A stretch of DNA of 52,889 nt from positions 1-52,889 of the forward strand of contig NZ_VOAK01000005.1 in NCBI RefSeq assembly GCF_007859075.1, in the 5' to 3' direction. This DNA is from Gemmobacter aquaticus (GTDB lineage: Bacteria > Pseudomonadota > Alphaproteobacteria > Rhodobacterales > Rhodobacteraceae). The position numbers and the translations under genes were made by a program. Numbering within the stretch: the stretch's first letter is position 1; every line of letters begins with the position of its first letter. Positions 24,521 to 33,107 of the stretch are shown piece by piece. The notes below the pieces were generated by a model. That model saw only the letters and a program-made list of their open reading frames with translations, was not told the DNA's origin and made no database searches.

Positions 24521-25246
24521 TCAGTGCAGCACGCGTTGCAGAAACTGCTGCGTGCGCTCTTTGTTTGGGGCTGTGATGACCTGTCGCGCATCGCCGATTT
24601 CACAGATCACACCGCCATCAAAAAAGGCGACCCGGTCAGCACTTTCGCGGGCGAATGCAATGTCGTGGGTGACCATGATCATGGTCATGCCATTGGTCCG
24701 AAGCTTACGGATCGTGTCGAGCACTTCACCGACCAGTTCCGGGTCGAGCGCGGAAGTTACCTCGTCGAACAACATGTAGTCTGGCTTCATCGCCAGAGCC
24801 CGCGCGATGGCCAATCGTTGCTGCTGTCCCCCCGACAGGCTTGTAGGGTATTGTTCCGCCTGGGCTGAAAGGCCGACATAATCGAGGTGTTCCCGAGCAA
24901 TCTCCAAGGCGTCTTTCGGGCGCATTTTCCTGACGATGCGCGGCGCAAGCGCAACGTTTTCCAGCGCATTGAGATGCGGAAATGCGTTGTACTGCTGAAA
25001 AACGATCCCAAGCTTCTGGCGCAATAGATTGAGGTCAGTGCTTTTGGCATGAACAGAGATGCCATCGACAAGGATCTCTCCTGCCTGGATCGGCTCCAGC
25101 CCGTTGATGCATTGCAGCATCGTCGATTTTCCTGAACCACTGGCCCCGATAAGGCATAGCACTTCGCCTTTCTTCACCTCCAGCGAAACACCCTTGATGA
25201 CTTCATGGTTCCCAAAGGATTTCCGGACATTGCGGATTTCAATCAT
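24521..25246 (-). CDS. Polar amino-acid ABC transporter ATP-binding protein
   Basis: 241 residues, a GlnQ/HisP-type ATPase. Motifs are Walker A G-A-S-G-S-G-K-S-T, Q-loop F-Q-Q-Y-N-A-F-P-H, signature L-S-G-G-Q-Q-Q-R, Walker B Y-M-L-F-D-E-V-T-S-A-L-D-P and switch V-T-H-D. It overlaps the end of the upstream permease gene by 8 bp, so the two are coupled. It should power import of hydroxyproline or a related imino acid. Confidence 0.95.
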   Translation of the reverse strand: MIEIRNVRKSFGNHEVIKGVSLEVKKGEVLCLIGASGSGKSTMLQCINGLEPIQAGEILVDGISVHAKSTDLNLLRQKLGIVFQQYNAFPHLNALENVALAPRIVRKMRPKDALEIAREHLDYVGLSAQAEQYPTSLSGGQQQRLAIARALAMKPDYMLFDEVTSALDPELVGEVLDTIRKLRTNGMTMIMVTHDIAFARESADRVAFFDGGVICEIGDARQVITAPNKERTQQFLQRVLH

Positions 25247-25898
25247 GGTTCATGGCCTTTTCCAGACGGCGGCAGTAGCGCGAGATCGGATAGCAGATGA
25301 GAAAGTAAAACAGGCCAGCCCCGGTCAGGATCAGAAGGGCCTCATTGGTGCGATTGATCAGGATCTGCGTGGCGCGCATCAGTTCGACATAGCCAAGGAC
25401 GCCAACAAGCGCGGTATCCTTGGTCAGCGCGATCAGCGTGCCGACCCAGCCGGGAAACACGGCTCGCAATGCAAGCGGGGCCGAAACATGCCGCAACTCT
25501 TGCCAGTAGCTCATGCCAAGGGACCGCGCCGCTCGACGAAGGGTAATGTGAACTGACGCCAGCCCCGCGCGCACCAGCTCGGACGTTAGGACGCCCATGT
25601 AGAGGCTGAGCACGACGCAACCAGCCACAAGCGGAGAAGCCTCCCCCCCGGCCATAGCGAAAAAGCTGCTGGCCAGAATAAGCTGAATGATCAGGGGAAC
25701 ACTACGGACCACATTGATGATCGGTGCAAACGCCCAGCGGGCCGTTTTACTTTCGCCCCGCGCCCAACCCAAGGCGAGCCCGATGATTGTTCCTATCGTT
25801 GCGGCGATGACCGTCAGCAGAACGGTATTGCCGATGCCCTGCAGGACGAACCAGAGATCGGACCACTGCAGACCTGAATAGGGGAGTGTGATTTTCAT
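25239..25898 (-). CDS. Polar amino-acid ABC transporter permease
   Basis: 219 residues with about five membrane segments and the HisM/GlnP-type cytoplasmic loop E-L-V-R-A-G-L-A-S-V then R-R-A-A-R-S-L-G-M-S that docks on the ATPase. It pairs with the second permease encoded 3 bp upstream. Both being 219 residues fits the usual pair of similar-size permeases in this transporter class. Confidence 0.93.
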   Translation of the reverse strand: MKITLPYSGLQWSDLWFVLQGIGNTVLLTVIAATIGTIIGLALGWARGESKTARWAFAPIINVVRSVPLIIQLILASSFFAMAGGEASPLVAGCVVLSLYMGVLTSELVRAGLASVHITLRRAARSLGMSYWQELRHVSAPLALRAVFPGWVGTLIALTKDTALVGVLGYVELMRATQILINRTNEALLILTGAGLFYFLICYPISRYCRRLEKAMNHD

Positions 25899-25901
25899 GG
25901 G

Positions 25902-26561
25902 TCACGTCCGGAAAAGGCGCCGGAAAATCAGCCGGGCCGACACTTCGACGATTTTTGACAGGAGAAAATAGATGGCTGCGGCGACCAGAAAGAACTCAAA
26001 GGTGCGGAATGATTCAGATTGGGCCGCTTGAGTCGCACCAGTCAGTTCCCGCAAGCCGATGATCATGCCAAGCGAACTGTTTAGAAGGGCCCAGTTCAAT
26101 TGGTTGACGTAGGGAAAGAACACTGTCTTGAACACCTGCGGAAAGACTACCCGCGCGTAGCTTTGGCCGACGGTCATGCCCAGCGAACGCGCCGCCGACA
26201 TCTGGGTCTTGGGGACTGAGCTCAAGCCGCCGCGAAAGACCTCGGCCAGATAGCCCGCGTTGTTGAAGGTCAGCGCAGCCACCATCGCAACGTAACTGCT
26301 CAGATGGATGCCAAAGGCCCCCAGACCGAAATAGACCATGTAGATCTGGAAGAGGGCCGGTGTGTTCCTTGCCAGTTCGACCCAAGCAGTCGAAAGTCGC
26401 AAGCCAAGACCGCGACCCTGCCGGCCGATCGCCAATGCCGCCCCAAAGGCGGTGCCCAGGATCATGGAAAGCACCGTGATCTGCAGGGTCAGGGCTGCAC
26501 CTGCCGCAAGCTCGGGCAGTTTCTGCCAGACGATCGACCAGTAGAACGTGTAGCCGAACAT
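25902..26561 (-). CDS. Polar amino-acid ABC transporter permease
   Basis: 219 residues from the ATG at 26561 (M-F-G-Y-T-F-Y-W). A longer frame from 26693 would run into the binding-protein gene. It has L-T-L-Q-I-T-V-L-S-M and the docking loop Y-L-A-E-V-F-R-G-G-L-S-S-V-P-K followed by A-A-R-S-L-G-M-T. It forms the heterodimeric channel with the next permease. Confidence 0.92.
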   Translation of the reverse strand: MFGYTFYWSIVWQKLPELAAGAALTLQITVLSMILGTAFGAALAIGRQGRGLGLRLSTAWVELARNTPALFQIYMVYFGLGAFGIHLSSYVAMVAALTFNNAGYLAEVFRGGLSSVPKTQMSAARSLGMTVGQSYARVVFPQVFKTVFFPYVNQLNWALLNSSLGMIIGLRELTGATQAAQSESFRTFEFFLVAAAIYFLLSKIVEVSARLIFRRLFRT

Positions 26562-26619
26562 GACCAGTTCACCTTCTAGGTTTGGGCGAAGACTGAACCG
26601 CCTTCGCCCCTGTTCTTGT

Positions 26620-27441
26620 TCAGTATTCAACCATCGGGGCGGCAAGCGCCGGAGGTTCACCTGCGCCGAAGTAGAGACCGTAGAGCTCGGCATAGCGGCC
26701 GGACGTCACCTGCGACCAAACGAAGGTCCTGACAAACTGAAGCAAGTCCTGATCGGCTTTGCGCACCGCTATGCCAGCCAGATCCGGCGGTGTCGGCGCA
26801 TCGCCCGCAACCTTGAGGTTCGTGAACTGCCCGCTCTGGATCAGGGCCGCGGCGGCAGCATTGCCCACGATGAGGCCATCGATTTTGCCTTGGCTAAGCG
26901 CAAGATAGCTTTCCGCCTCGCTGCCATAGCCGGTATAGCTACCTGCCGGATCAGCCCATTGGTCGAAGGCGGACTTCAGATCCTTTTCGGTCGTCGTACC
27001 GGTCACGCCACCAATCGCGCGGCCCTTCATCTCGTCAAAAGAAGTGATGTTCGTGTCGTCCCGGGTCAGAACAACATTGATGTAGTTTACGTAGGGCTGC
27101 GAGAACGCAACCGACAGGGCGCGTGCTGGCGTGATCGAAGTTGATGCAATCAAGACATCGATCCGATTGGATTGCAGCGCCGGGATCCGCTCTGCCGACG
27201 GGGTTTCCACGATCTCGGCCTCGACGCCAAGGGCTGCTGCCATGTCCTTGCAGTAAGCGACGTCGTAGCCTTCAGGTTCGTTCTGTTCGTTGCGGAAACC
27301 GGCGGGCGGGTAGTCGAGTTGGACGCCGCAGCGCAGTTTTCCTGACGCAATGATGTTGTCAATCGACGGGTCCGCCGTTGCAGTCCCCGCCAGGCAAAGC
27401 GCCATCGGCACGGCAATCGCTGCCGCGAGTAGCTTCTTCAT
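26620..27441 (-). CDS. Amino-acid ABC transporter substrate-binding protein
   Basis: 273 residues. MKKLLAAAIAVPMALCLAG, then T-A-T-A-D, is a secretory signal peptide. The mature domain is periplasmic-binding type II (SBP_bac_3), with G-K-L-R-C-G-V-Q-L-D-Y-P-P and Y-D-V-A-Y-C-K-D near its N-terminus and G-Y-G-S-E-A-E-S later. The ATG at 27441 has GGAGGT six bases upstream. A TTG at 27453 overlaps that site and is rejected. It is first in the leftward operon, right after a promoter bearing the GntR operator-like site. Confidence 0.93.
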   Translation of the reverse strand: MKKLLAAAIAVPMALCLAGTATADPSIDNIIASGKLRCGVQLDYPPAGFRNEQNEPEGYDVAYCKDMAAALGVEAEIVETPSAERIPALQSNRIDVLIASTSITPARALSVAFSQPYVNYINVVLTRDDTNITSFDEMKGRAIGGVTGTTTEKDLKSAFDQWADPAGSYTGYGSEAESYLALSQGKIDGLIVGNAAAAALIQSGQFTNLKVAGDAPTPPDLAGIAVRKADQDLLQFVRTFVWSQVTSGRYAELYGLYFGAGEPPALAAPMVEY

Positions 27442-27495
27442 TATGACCTCCAATGTTGGACGACCGCGAATCCAGCGGGTCGGCGTTATTGTTTA

Positions 27496-27542
27496 ACTGG
27501 ATCCAATCGACAGTTGTCAATTGAAAGATTCTGTCCTAGACA
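27496..27542. promoter_or_regulatory. Divergent promoter region of the hydroxyproline locus with GntR-operator-like site
   Basis: ACTGGATCCAAT at 27496-27507 copies the palindrome at 23134. Rightward, TTGTCA (27514-27519) and TAGACA (27537-27542) are 17 bp apart. Leftward, TTGACA (complement of 27515-27520) leads across the palindrome to an A/T-rich stretch (GTTAAAC). The site would therefore sit inside the leftward promoter and just upstream of the rightward one. Confidence 0.5.
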
Positions 27543-27576
27543 GATCCGCAGAACCATCAGGCGGAAGGGCCCCGGA

Positions 27577-28818
27577 ATGTCTGGCAGGAATGTCTTGATC
27601 GTTGGGGGCGGCATCATCGGACTCGCCATCGCGCATCACCTGCTTGGGCGTGGTCACACGGTCACCATTCTTGACCGGGACCCCGAAGGAGATCGTGCAT
27701 CTTATGGCAACGCGGGCGGGATTGCCGTGTCCGAAGTCATTCCCGCTTCAGCGCCGGGCGTCTTTCTCAAGGTGCCGGGGTGGTTGCTCGACCCATTGGG
27801 TCCTTTGGCCGTTCGATGGCGTCATCTACCATCATTGATCCCTTGGCTGCTCCGGTTCTCTCATGCATCGAGCCGGACCGAAATGCTCCGAGGGGCAAAG
27901 GCACTCGCCAGCCTGAACAACCGCACCTATGACGACCTGCTGCCGATGTTGGCTGCAAACGGGTTGCAGAACGAATTGCACTGCAAGGGTGCGCTTTCGG
28001 TCTATGAAACCGAACGGGCTTTTCAGGCCGATGCCGGAACGTGGGATCTGAGGCGGCTTCACGGTATCACTTGTGATGACCTCAGTGGAGATCAAGCGCG
28101 GGAGATGGAGCCGGCCCTTGGCCCCATTGTCCGGCGGGCTGTCGCAACCCCGCAATGGTCCCATGTCTCTGACCCACGGACCCTGCATTCGGCGCTCTTG
28201 ACCTCACTTCGCCAGCGCGGCTTGACGGTGATCCGCGGTTCTGCTGTGGGCCTGACGCCAACGGAAAGTGCAGTCACGGTGGACACCTCGGATGCCGGGC
28301 CTCTAGCGGCGGAAGACGTGGTGATCGCAGCCGGTGCCTGGTCGGGCTTTCTGGCTGCGACCATCGGCGATCGGGTTCTCTTGGAAAGCGAACGGGGGTA
28401 TAACACGACCATCGCGGCGCCGGGCATTCAACTCGGGCGCGAGATCATTTTCGCTGAACGACAGTTCGTGGCAACACCGCTGTCTTGTGGTTTGCGCATC
28501 GGCGGTGCCGCTGAATTTGGTGGGCTTGACGCCAAACCCAACTTCAAAAGATCGAATGCGCTGGTCAGCCTTGCCCGCCGGTACTTCCCCGATCTGGTCG
28601 AAACCCATGGCACAATGTGGTCGGGCCATCGACCGGCAACCCCGGACAGCCTGCCCGTCATTGGTCGGTCAAGCCGGAACCGGCGGGTTATTCATGCCTT
28701 CGGGCACGGGCATCTGGGGCTGACCCAAGCGGCAACCACGGGCCGGCTGGTGGCTGATCTGATTGACGGCGCCACGCCTGTCGTCGACCTTTTGCCTTTT
28801 TCTGTAGATCGCTTCTGA
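27577..28818 (+). CDS. FAD-dependent D-amino-acid dehydrogenase, probable D-hydroxyproline dehydrogenase
   Basis: 413 residues of the DadA/DAO family. The N-terminal dinucleotide fold is V-L-I-V-G-G-G-I-I-G-L-A-I-A. The C-terminal part holds W-S-G-H-R-P-A-T-P-D-S-L-P-V-I-G and H-G-H-L-G-L-T-Q-A, typical of DadA. In the hydroxyproline pathway such an enzyme oxidises cis-4-hydroxy-D-proline to 1-pyrroline-4-hydroxy-2-carboxylate and passes electrons to the respiratory chain. The ATG at 27577 (M-S-G-R-N) is chosen because the family starts just before the V-G-G-G motif. The epimerase gene follows 15 bp later. Confidence 0.88.
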   Translation: MSGRNVLIVGGGIIGLAIAHHLLGRGHTVTILDRDPEGDRASYGNAGGIAVSEVIPASAPGVFLKVPGWLLDPLGPLAVRWRHLPSLIPWLLRFSHASSRTEMLRGAKALASLNNRTYDDLLPMLAANGLQNELHCKGALSVYETERAFQADAGTWDLRRLHGITCDDLSGDQAREMEPALGPIVRRAVATPQWSHVSDPRTLHSALLTSLRQRGLTVIRGSAVGLTPTESAVTVDTSDAGPLAAEDVVIAAGAWSGFLAATIGDRVLLESERGYNTTIAAPGIQLGREIIFAERQFVATPLSCGLRIGGAAEFGGLDAKPNFKRSNALVSLARRYFPDLVETHGTMWSGHRPATPDSLPVIGRSSRNRRVIHAFGHGHLGLTQAATTGRLVADLIDGATPVVDLLPFSVDRF

Positions 28819-28833
28819 AGCTGGAGTTCCCAA

Positions 28834-29832
28834 ATGCGCCACACCTTCTTTTGCATCGACGCCCATACCTGTGGAAACCCTGTCCGCGTCGTGGCCGCAG
28901 GTGCGCCGCAGTTGCCGAATGTGTCGATGGCCGAAAAGCGGGTTCTGTTCCAAAGGGATCATGATTGGGTCAGAACGGCCCTTATGTTCGAACCCCGTGG
29001 CCATGATGTCATGTCAGGAACGATCCTCTACCCGTCTTCGCGGACGGATTGCGACATTGGCGTTCTTTTCATCGAAGTCAGCGGCTGTCTGCCGATGTGC
29101 GGGCATGGCACAATCGGCACTGTGACGGCTGCTCTGGAAGCAGGGCTCGTTACTCCCCGCGTTCCGGGGCGCCTCTCCATCGAGGCTCCTGCGGGCCGCA
29201 TAGATGTTGAATACCAGATGGAGGGCCCTCATGTCCGTCATGTAAGGCTCTTCAACGTCGCCAGCTATCTTCACGCCCGCGACGTTGCCATCGTTGTGCC
29301 AGGCTTGGGCGAGATCACCGTCGACTTGTCATATGGTGGTAACTTTTATGCGATCATCGAACCACAGGTGAACTGGCCCGGGCTAGATCGAATGTCGGCG
29401 GGCGACATCGTTCAACTGAGCCCGATTGTTCGCGCTGCGGTTCAAGAGGCAGTCGCACCCGTCCACCCTGAGGACACGCGCATTGCAGGGGTCAGTCACG
29501 TCATGTGGTGCGACGAACCCCGGCACCCTGAAGCGACGGCGAGAAATGCAGTCTTCTACGGTGCGAAGGCAATTGATCGGTCCCCGTGCGGAACGGGATC
29601 GTCAGCACGGATGGCTCAGTTACACGCCAGGGGGCGGCTGAAGGTCGGTGAAAACTTCATCCATGAAAGCATCATTCGGACTCTTTTTAATTGCCGCATT
29701 GAAAGCGAAACAGACGTTGGCGGAAACCCTGCGATCCGACCGAGCGTGGCCGGTTGGGCACAGATCATCGGGCACAATACAATTTTCGTCGATGATCGTG
29801 ATCCCCTGATGAAGGGCTTCCAGATAGCTTGA
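28834..29832 (+). CDS. 4-hydroxyproline 2-epimerase (proline racemase family)
   Basis: 332 residues. Both catalytic cysteines of the racemase/epimerase class are present: Cys89 in P-M-C-G-H-G-T-I-G and Cys252 in S-P-C-G-T-G-S-S-A-R. A Thr in place of the second Cys would instead suggest trans-3-hydroxyproline dehydratase. The enzyme inverts C2 of trans-4-hydroxy-L-proline to give cis-4-hydroxy-D-proline, the substrate of the dehydrogenase encoded just upstream. Proline racemase is an alternative, but the neighbourhood argues for hydroxyproline. Confidence 0.9.
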   Translation: MRHTFFCIDAHTCGNPVRVVAAGAPQLPNVSMAEKRVLFQRDHDWVRTALMFEPRGHDVMSGTILYPSSRTDCDIGVLFIEVSGCLPMCGHGTIGTVTAALEAGLVTPRVPGRLSIEAPAGRIDVEYQMEGPHVRHVRLFNVASYLHARDVAIVVPGLGEITVDLSYGGNFYAIIEPQVNWPGLDRMSAGDIVQLSPIVRAAVQEAVAPVHPEDTRIAGVSHVMWCDEPRHPEATARNAVFYGAKAIDRSPCGTGSSARMAQLHARGRLKVGENFIHESIIRTLFNCRIESETDVGGNPAIRPSVAGWAQIIGHNTIFVDDRDPLMKGFQIA

Positions 29833-29978
29833 AGATCAGACGACGGAATCGTTCGAAAACAGGGTAAGCCTTTTGAACGAAGCCGATACCTACCAAGGGT
29901 TCAGCTTTGTTCGGGAGTTGTGGTGTTGTCAGCAGCACTGGGCTTTAAACGACCTCGCCGCCCAGCCAGCCTTTCGAG

Positions 29979-30130
29979 ATGACCGGACGCTCCCCTTTCC
30001 CCTATTTCAAGACCAGCCCCAAGGTCTTCCACCTTGCGACGCTGATGGACATCCGGGATCCGTAATAGCGACGAAATCTCTATGACTTGCAGTGCGCGCG
30101 GGGTATCTCTCCCAACCATGAAGTAGAGGC
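29979..30130 (+). mobile_element. IS6-family transposase remnant (N-terminal)
   Basis: The frame reads MTGRSPFPYFKTSP, then V-F-H-L-A-T-L-M-D-I-R-D-P and two stops. IS6-type transposases open with F-K-x-x-x-F-P-x-x-V-I-x-L-A-V-x-x-Y-x-R-Y-P-L-S-x-R-N-V-E-D-L-L. Continuing past the stops, R-R-N-L-Y-D-L-Q-C-A-R-G-I still aligns with R-N-V-E-D-L-L-x-E-R-G-I. The rest of the gene is absent. Around it (29833-29978 and 30131-30298) I see no other coding sequence. Confidence 0.7.
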
Positions 30131-30298
30131 ACATCTCGCTGGAATTGATGCCTCTAGATGAGTTACCAAATGGGGAAGGTTGGATCGCAGCAGCTTTGCC
30201 TTCTGCACTCTACCTGGTGTCTCAACTGGACCGTCAGCGCGTTGAGATTTGGAAAGCTGCCCTTCGCAGGGGCACTTTGGAATGGCAGCTATGGGCCG

Positions 30299-30450
30299 TC
30301 ACGAACCCTTGCGCCCCCGGCCGGGCGTCTCGCCAAGTTTGTACCGGAAGGCATGGCGGAACGCGCTTTCCGAGGAATGGCCCATGCGATCGGCCACCTG
30401 AGCGACGGGCGCGCCTTGGCGCAACGCCTGAGCATGCTGTTCAGCGCCTA
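30299..30450 (-). pseudogene. AraC-family regulator, C-terminal fragment
   Basis: The minus frame reads G-A-P-V-A-Q-V-A-D-R-M-G-H-S-S-E-S-A-F-R-H-A-F, then K-L-G-E-T-P-G-R and a stop at 30299. This is the second helix-turn-helix of an AraC DNA-binding domain. Upstream the frame departs from the family after a few residues, and no ligand-binding domain is present. Bases 30451-30697 hold two TGGACAAA repeats and nothing else recognised. Confidence 0.7.
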
Positions 30451-30615
30451 ATGACGAACGACGATATTGGAAAGGCTGTTTTGGCAGCTCAGATTGTCGT
30501 CGTTGTAGACGATCGCCTTTTGGTTTGAGCTTGGGCTGAGAGGCTGTTACGCCCCCGGACCCATGACAACGCCGCCCGGAACCTGGGCGGCGTAACTCTT
30601 TGATTTTACTCATAA

Positions 30616-30656
30616 TGGACAAATTATACCAGTATGTCATGCCCCGAATGGACAAA
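30616..30656 (+). repeat. Pair of TGGACAAA repeats, IS-end-like
   Basis: AATGGACAAATTATACC and AATGGACAAAAATTGCC lie at 30614-30630 and 30647-30663, spaced 33 bp apart. They match the repeats at 20832-20972, which include TGGACAAATTTTGCC on the minus strand. They may be a second relict end of the same kind of element. Confidence 0.35.
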
Positions 30657-30697
30657 AATTGCCTGTCGGGACAACACAGGTACGCCGCTCGCACGGC

Positions 30698-32980
30698 TCA
30701 GCCGCATTTGGAATGACCGCAGTCGAGGCAGGTCATGCAGCCTTCTTTCATCTGCATCGCGAAGGATCCGCAAGACGGGCAGGCCTTGCCCTTGGGGGTG
30801 CCGCCTACGACCATCACTTCGGCCTTGGGGTCGGATTTCAGACCCATGCCCTCGCCTTCGATGAAGCCGATGTTGATCAGGTGGCGTTCGATCACTCCGC
30901 CGATGGCGGCGAGGATCGAAGGGATGTAGCGGCCTTCCATCCAGGCGCCGCCGCGCGGATCGAACACTGCCTTCAGCTCTTCCACGACGAAAGACACATC
31001 GCCGCCACGGCGGAACACGGCGCTGATCATGCGGGTCAGCGCCACGGTCCAGGCGAAGTGCTCCATGTTCTTCGAGTTGATGAAGACCTCAAACGGGCGG
31101 CGGTGGCCGGCGATGACGATATCGTTGATGGTAATGTAGAGCGCATGTTCGCTGCCCGGCCATTTCACCTTGTAGGTATGGCCCTCCAGCGCGGCAGGGC
31201 GGTCCAGAGGCTCGGACAGGTAGACGACCTCGCCGCCTTGCGCGGGCGCAGGGGCATGGGCCTCGGCCGGGGTCTTCTCGCTCGACTCCGAGACGGTCAG
31301 AACCGAGCCCGTGACCGCATTGGGGCGATAGGTGGTGCAGCCCTTGCAGCCCTGATCCCAGGCAGCCATGTATACTTCCTTGAAGTCATCAAAGCTGATG
31401 TCTTCCGGGCAGTTGATGGTCTTGGAAATCGACGAGTCGATCCATTTCTGCGCAGCGGCCTGCATGCGGACATGGTCCAGCGGCGGCAGGGTCTGCGCGT
31501 TCACGAAATAGTCGGGCAGGGGGGCGTCACCCTTCAGGTCGCGCCACAGCCGCACGGCATAATCGACCACCTCTTCCTCGGTGCGCGAGCCGTCCTTTTG
31601 CAGCACCTTGCGCGTATAGGCATAGGCGAAGACAGGCTCGATACCCGACGAGACATTGCCCGCATAAAGGCTGATGGTGCCGGTCGGCGCGATTGAGGTC
31701 AGCAGTGCGTTGCGGATACCGTGCTTGCGGATCGCGTCGCGCACGTCGGGGTCCATCTGCATCATGTTGCCGGTTGCGAGATAGGCCTCGGCATCGAACA
31801 GCGGGAAGGGCCCCTTCTCCTTGGCCAGATCGACCGAGGCCAGATAGGCAGCGCGGGCGATGGCGTGCATCCAGACTTCGGTCTGCCGGGCTGCCTCGGC
31901 CGAGCCATAGCGCAGGCCAAGCATCAGAAGCGCGTCGGCAAGGCCGGTAACGCCCAGACCGATGCGGCGCTTGTTCTGCGCCTCGGCTTCTTGCTGGGGC
32001 AGGGGGAAGCGGCTGGCGTCAACCACATTGTCCATCATCCGGACCGACAGGCGCACCAGATCATCCAGTGCCTTGGGGTCAAGCAGGGCCTGGGGCGTGA
32101 ACGGATCGCTGACCAGCGTCGCAAGGTTCACCGAGCCCAGAAGGCAGGCGCCATAGGGCGGCAGGGGCTGCTCGCCGCAGGGGTTGGTGGCGGCGATCGT
32201 CTCGACATAGCCCAGATTGTTCATCGCGTTGATGCGGTCGATGAAGATCACGCCGGGCTCGGCGAAGTCATAGGTGTTGCGCATGATGCGGTTCCACAGG
32301 TCGCGCGCCTGCACGGTCTTGAAGACCTTGCCGCCGAACTGCAATTCCCACGGCCCATCAGCCTTCACCGCATCCATGAACGGATCGGTGACAAGGACTG
32401 ACAGGTTGAACATCCGCAGGCGGGCCGGGTCTTTCTTGGCCTCGATGAAGGCCTCGACGTCGGGATGGTCGCAGCGCATGGTGGCCATCATCGCGCCACG
32501 GCGCGAGCCTGCCGACATGATGGTGCGGCACATCGCATCCCAGACATCCATGAAGGACAAGGGGCCCGAGGCATCGGCGGCGACGCCTTTCACCTCGGCG
32601 CCGCGCGGGCGGATGGTTGAAAAGTCATAGCCGATGCCGCCACCCTGCTGCATGGTCAGCGCGGCCTCTTTCAGCGCGTCGAAAATGCCGCCCATGCTGT
32701 CGGGGATGGTGCCCATGACAAAGCAGTTGAACAGCGTGACGTTCCGCCCGGTGCCCGCCCCGGCCGTAATGCGCCCGGCGGGCAGATACTTGAACCCTTC
32801 CAGAGCCTTGTAGAACTCCGCCTCCCAATGGGCGGGGTCCTTCTCCACCTCGGCCAGCGACCGGGCGATGCGCCGCCAGGTATCCTCGACGGTGCCATCG
32901 ATCGGCGTGCCCTCGGCATCTTTCAGGCGGTATTTCATGTCCCAGATTTGCTCGGCAATTGGGGCGGCGAATCGAGACAT
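30698..32980 (-). CDS. nrdJ: Adenosylcobalamin-dependent ribonucleotide reductase (class II)
   Basis: 760 residues. It reduces ribonucleotides to deoxyribonucleotides using a cobalamin-generated thiyl radical. Visible landmarks are F-N-C-F near the N-terminus, the Q-Q-G-G-G-I-G-Y-D-F glycine segment, N-P-C-G-E-Q at about 266-271 with the radical Cys, and a cysteine-rich tail C-P-S-C-G ... C-M-T-C-L-D-C-G-H-S-K-C-G that re-reduces the active site. I chose the ATG at 32980, with AAGGA upstream. An ATG at 32995 would add five residues. No cobalamin riboswitch fits in the short upstream gap. Confidence 0.95.
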   Translation of the reverse strand: MSRFAAPIAEQIWDMKYRLKDAEGTPIDGTVEDTWRRIARSLAEVEKDPAHWEAEFYKALEGFKYLPAGRITAGAGTGRNVTLFNCFVMGTIPDSMGGIFDALKEAALTMQQGGGIGYDFSTIRPRGAEVKGVAADASGPLSFMDVWDAMCRTIMSAGSRRGAMMATMRCDHPDVEAFIEAKKDPARLRMFNLSVLVTDPFMDAVKADGPWELQFGGKVFKTVQARDLWNRIMRNTYDFAEPGVIFIDRINAMNNLGYVETIAATNPCGEQPLPPYGACLLGSVNLATLVSDPFTPQALLDPKALDDLVRLSVRMMDNVVDASRFPLPQQEAEAQNKRRIGLGVTGLADALLMLGLRYGSAEAARQTEVWMHAIARAAYLASVDLAKEKGPFPLFDAEAYLATGNMMQMDPDVRDAIRKHGIRNALLTSIAPTGTISLYAGNVSSGIEPVFAYAYTRKVLQKDGSRTEEEVVDYAVRLWRDLKGDAPLPDYFVNAQTLPPLDHVRMQAAAQKWIDSSISKTINCPEDISFDDFKEVYMAAWDQGCKGCTTYRPNAVTGSVLTVSESSEKTPAEAHAPAPAQGGEVVYLSEPLDRPAALEGHTYKVKWPGSEHALYITINDIVIAGHRRPFEVFINSKNMEHFAWTVALTRMISAVFRRGGDVSFVVEELKAVFDPRGGAWMEGRYIPSILAAIGGVIERHLINIGFIEGEGMGLKSDPKAEVMVVGGTPKGKACPSCGSFAMQMKEGCMTCLDCGHSKCG

Positions 32981-33022
32981 GGGGGAATCCTTCATATGGT
33001 GGTCTGCGGGCCGAGGCCCTAC

Positions 33023-33051
33023 AGGATACGCCCATCGGGGGGAAGGGTCAA
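33023..33051 (-). promoter_or_regulatory. Promoter of nrdJ
   Basis: On the minus strand TTGACC (33046-33051) and TATCCT (33023-33028) are separated by exactly 17 bp. This places transcription start about 35 bp before the nrdJ start codon. A weaker rightward pair, TTGCCG (33056-33061) and TATCTG (33079-33084), also 17 bp apart, could serve the DUF1489 gene. Confidence 0.55.
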
Positions 33052-33107
33052 AGCCTTGCCGACCCCCTGTGCGCGGTCTATCTGTTGCAGGGAAACCGGG
33101 TGGTGGA

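Noticed and set aside
30659-31696. 345-codon plus-strand ORF opposite nrdJ
   Set aside because: Antisense to a clear class II ribonucleotide reductase, with no recognisable domain.
32981-33107. Cobalamin riboswitch before the B12-dependent reductase
   Set aside because: The gap to the divergent gene is only about 125 bp and holds two promoters. No B12-box-like element was seen.
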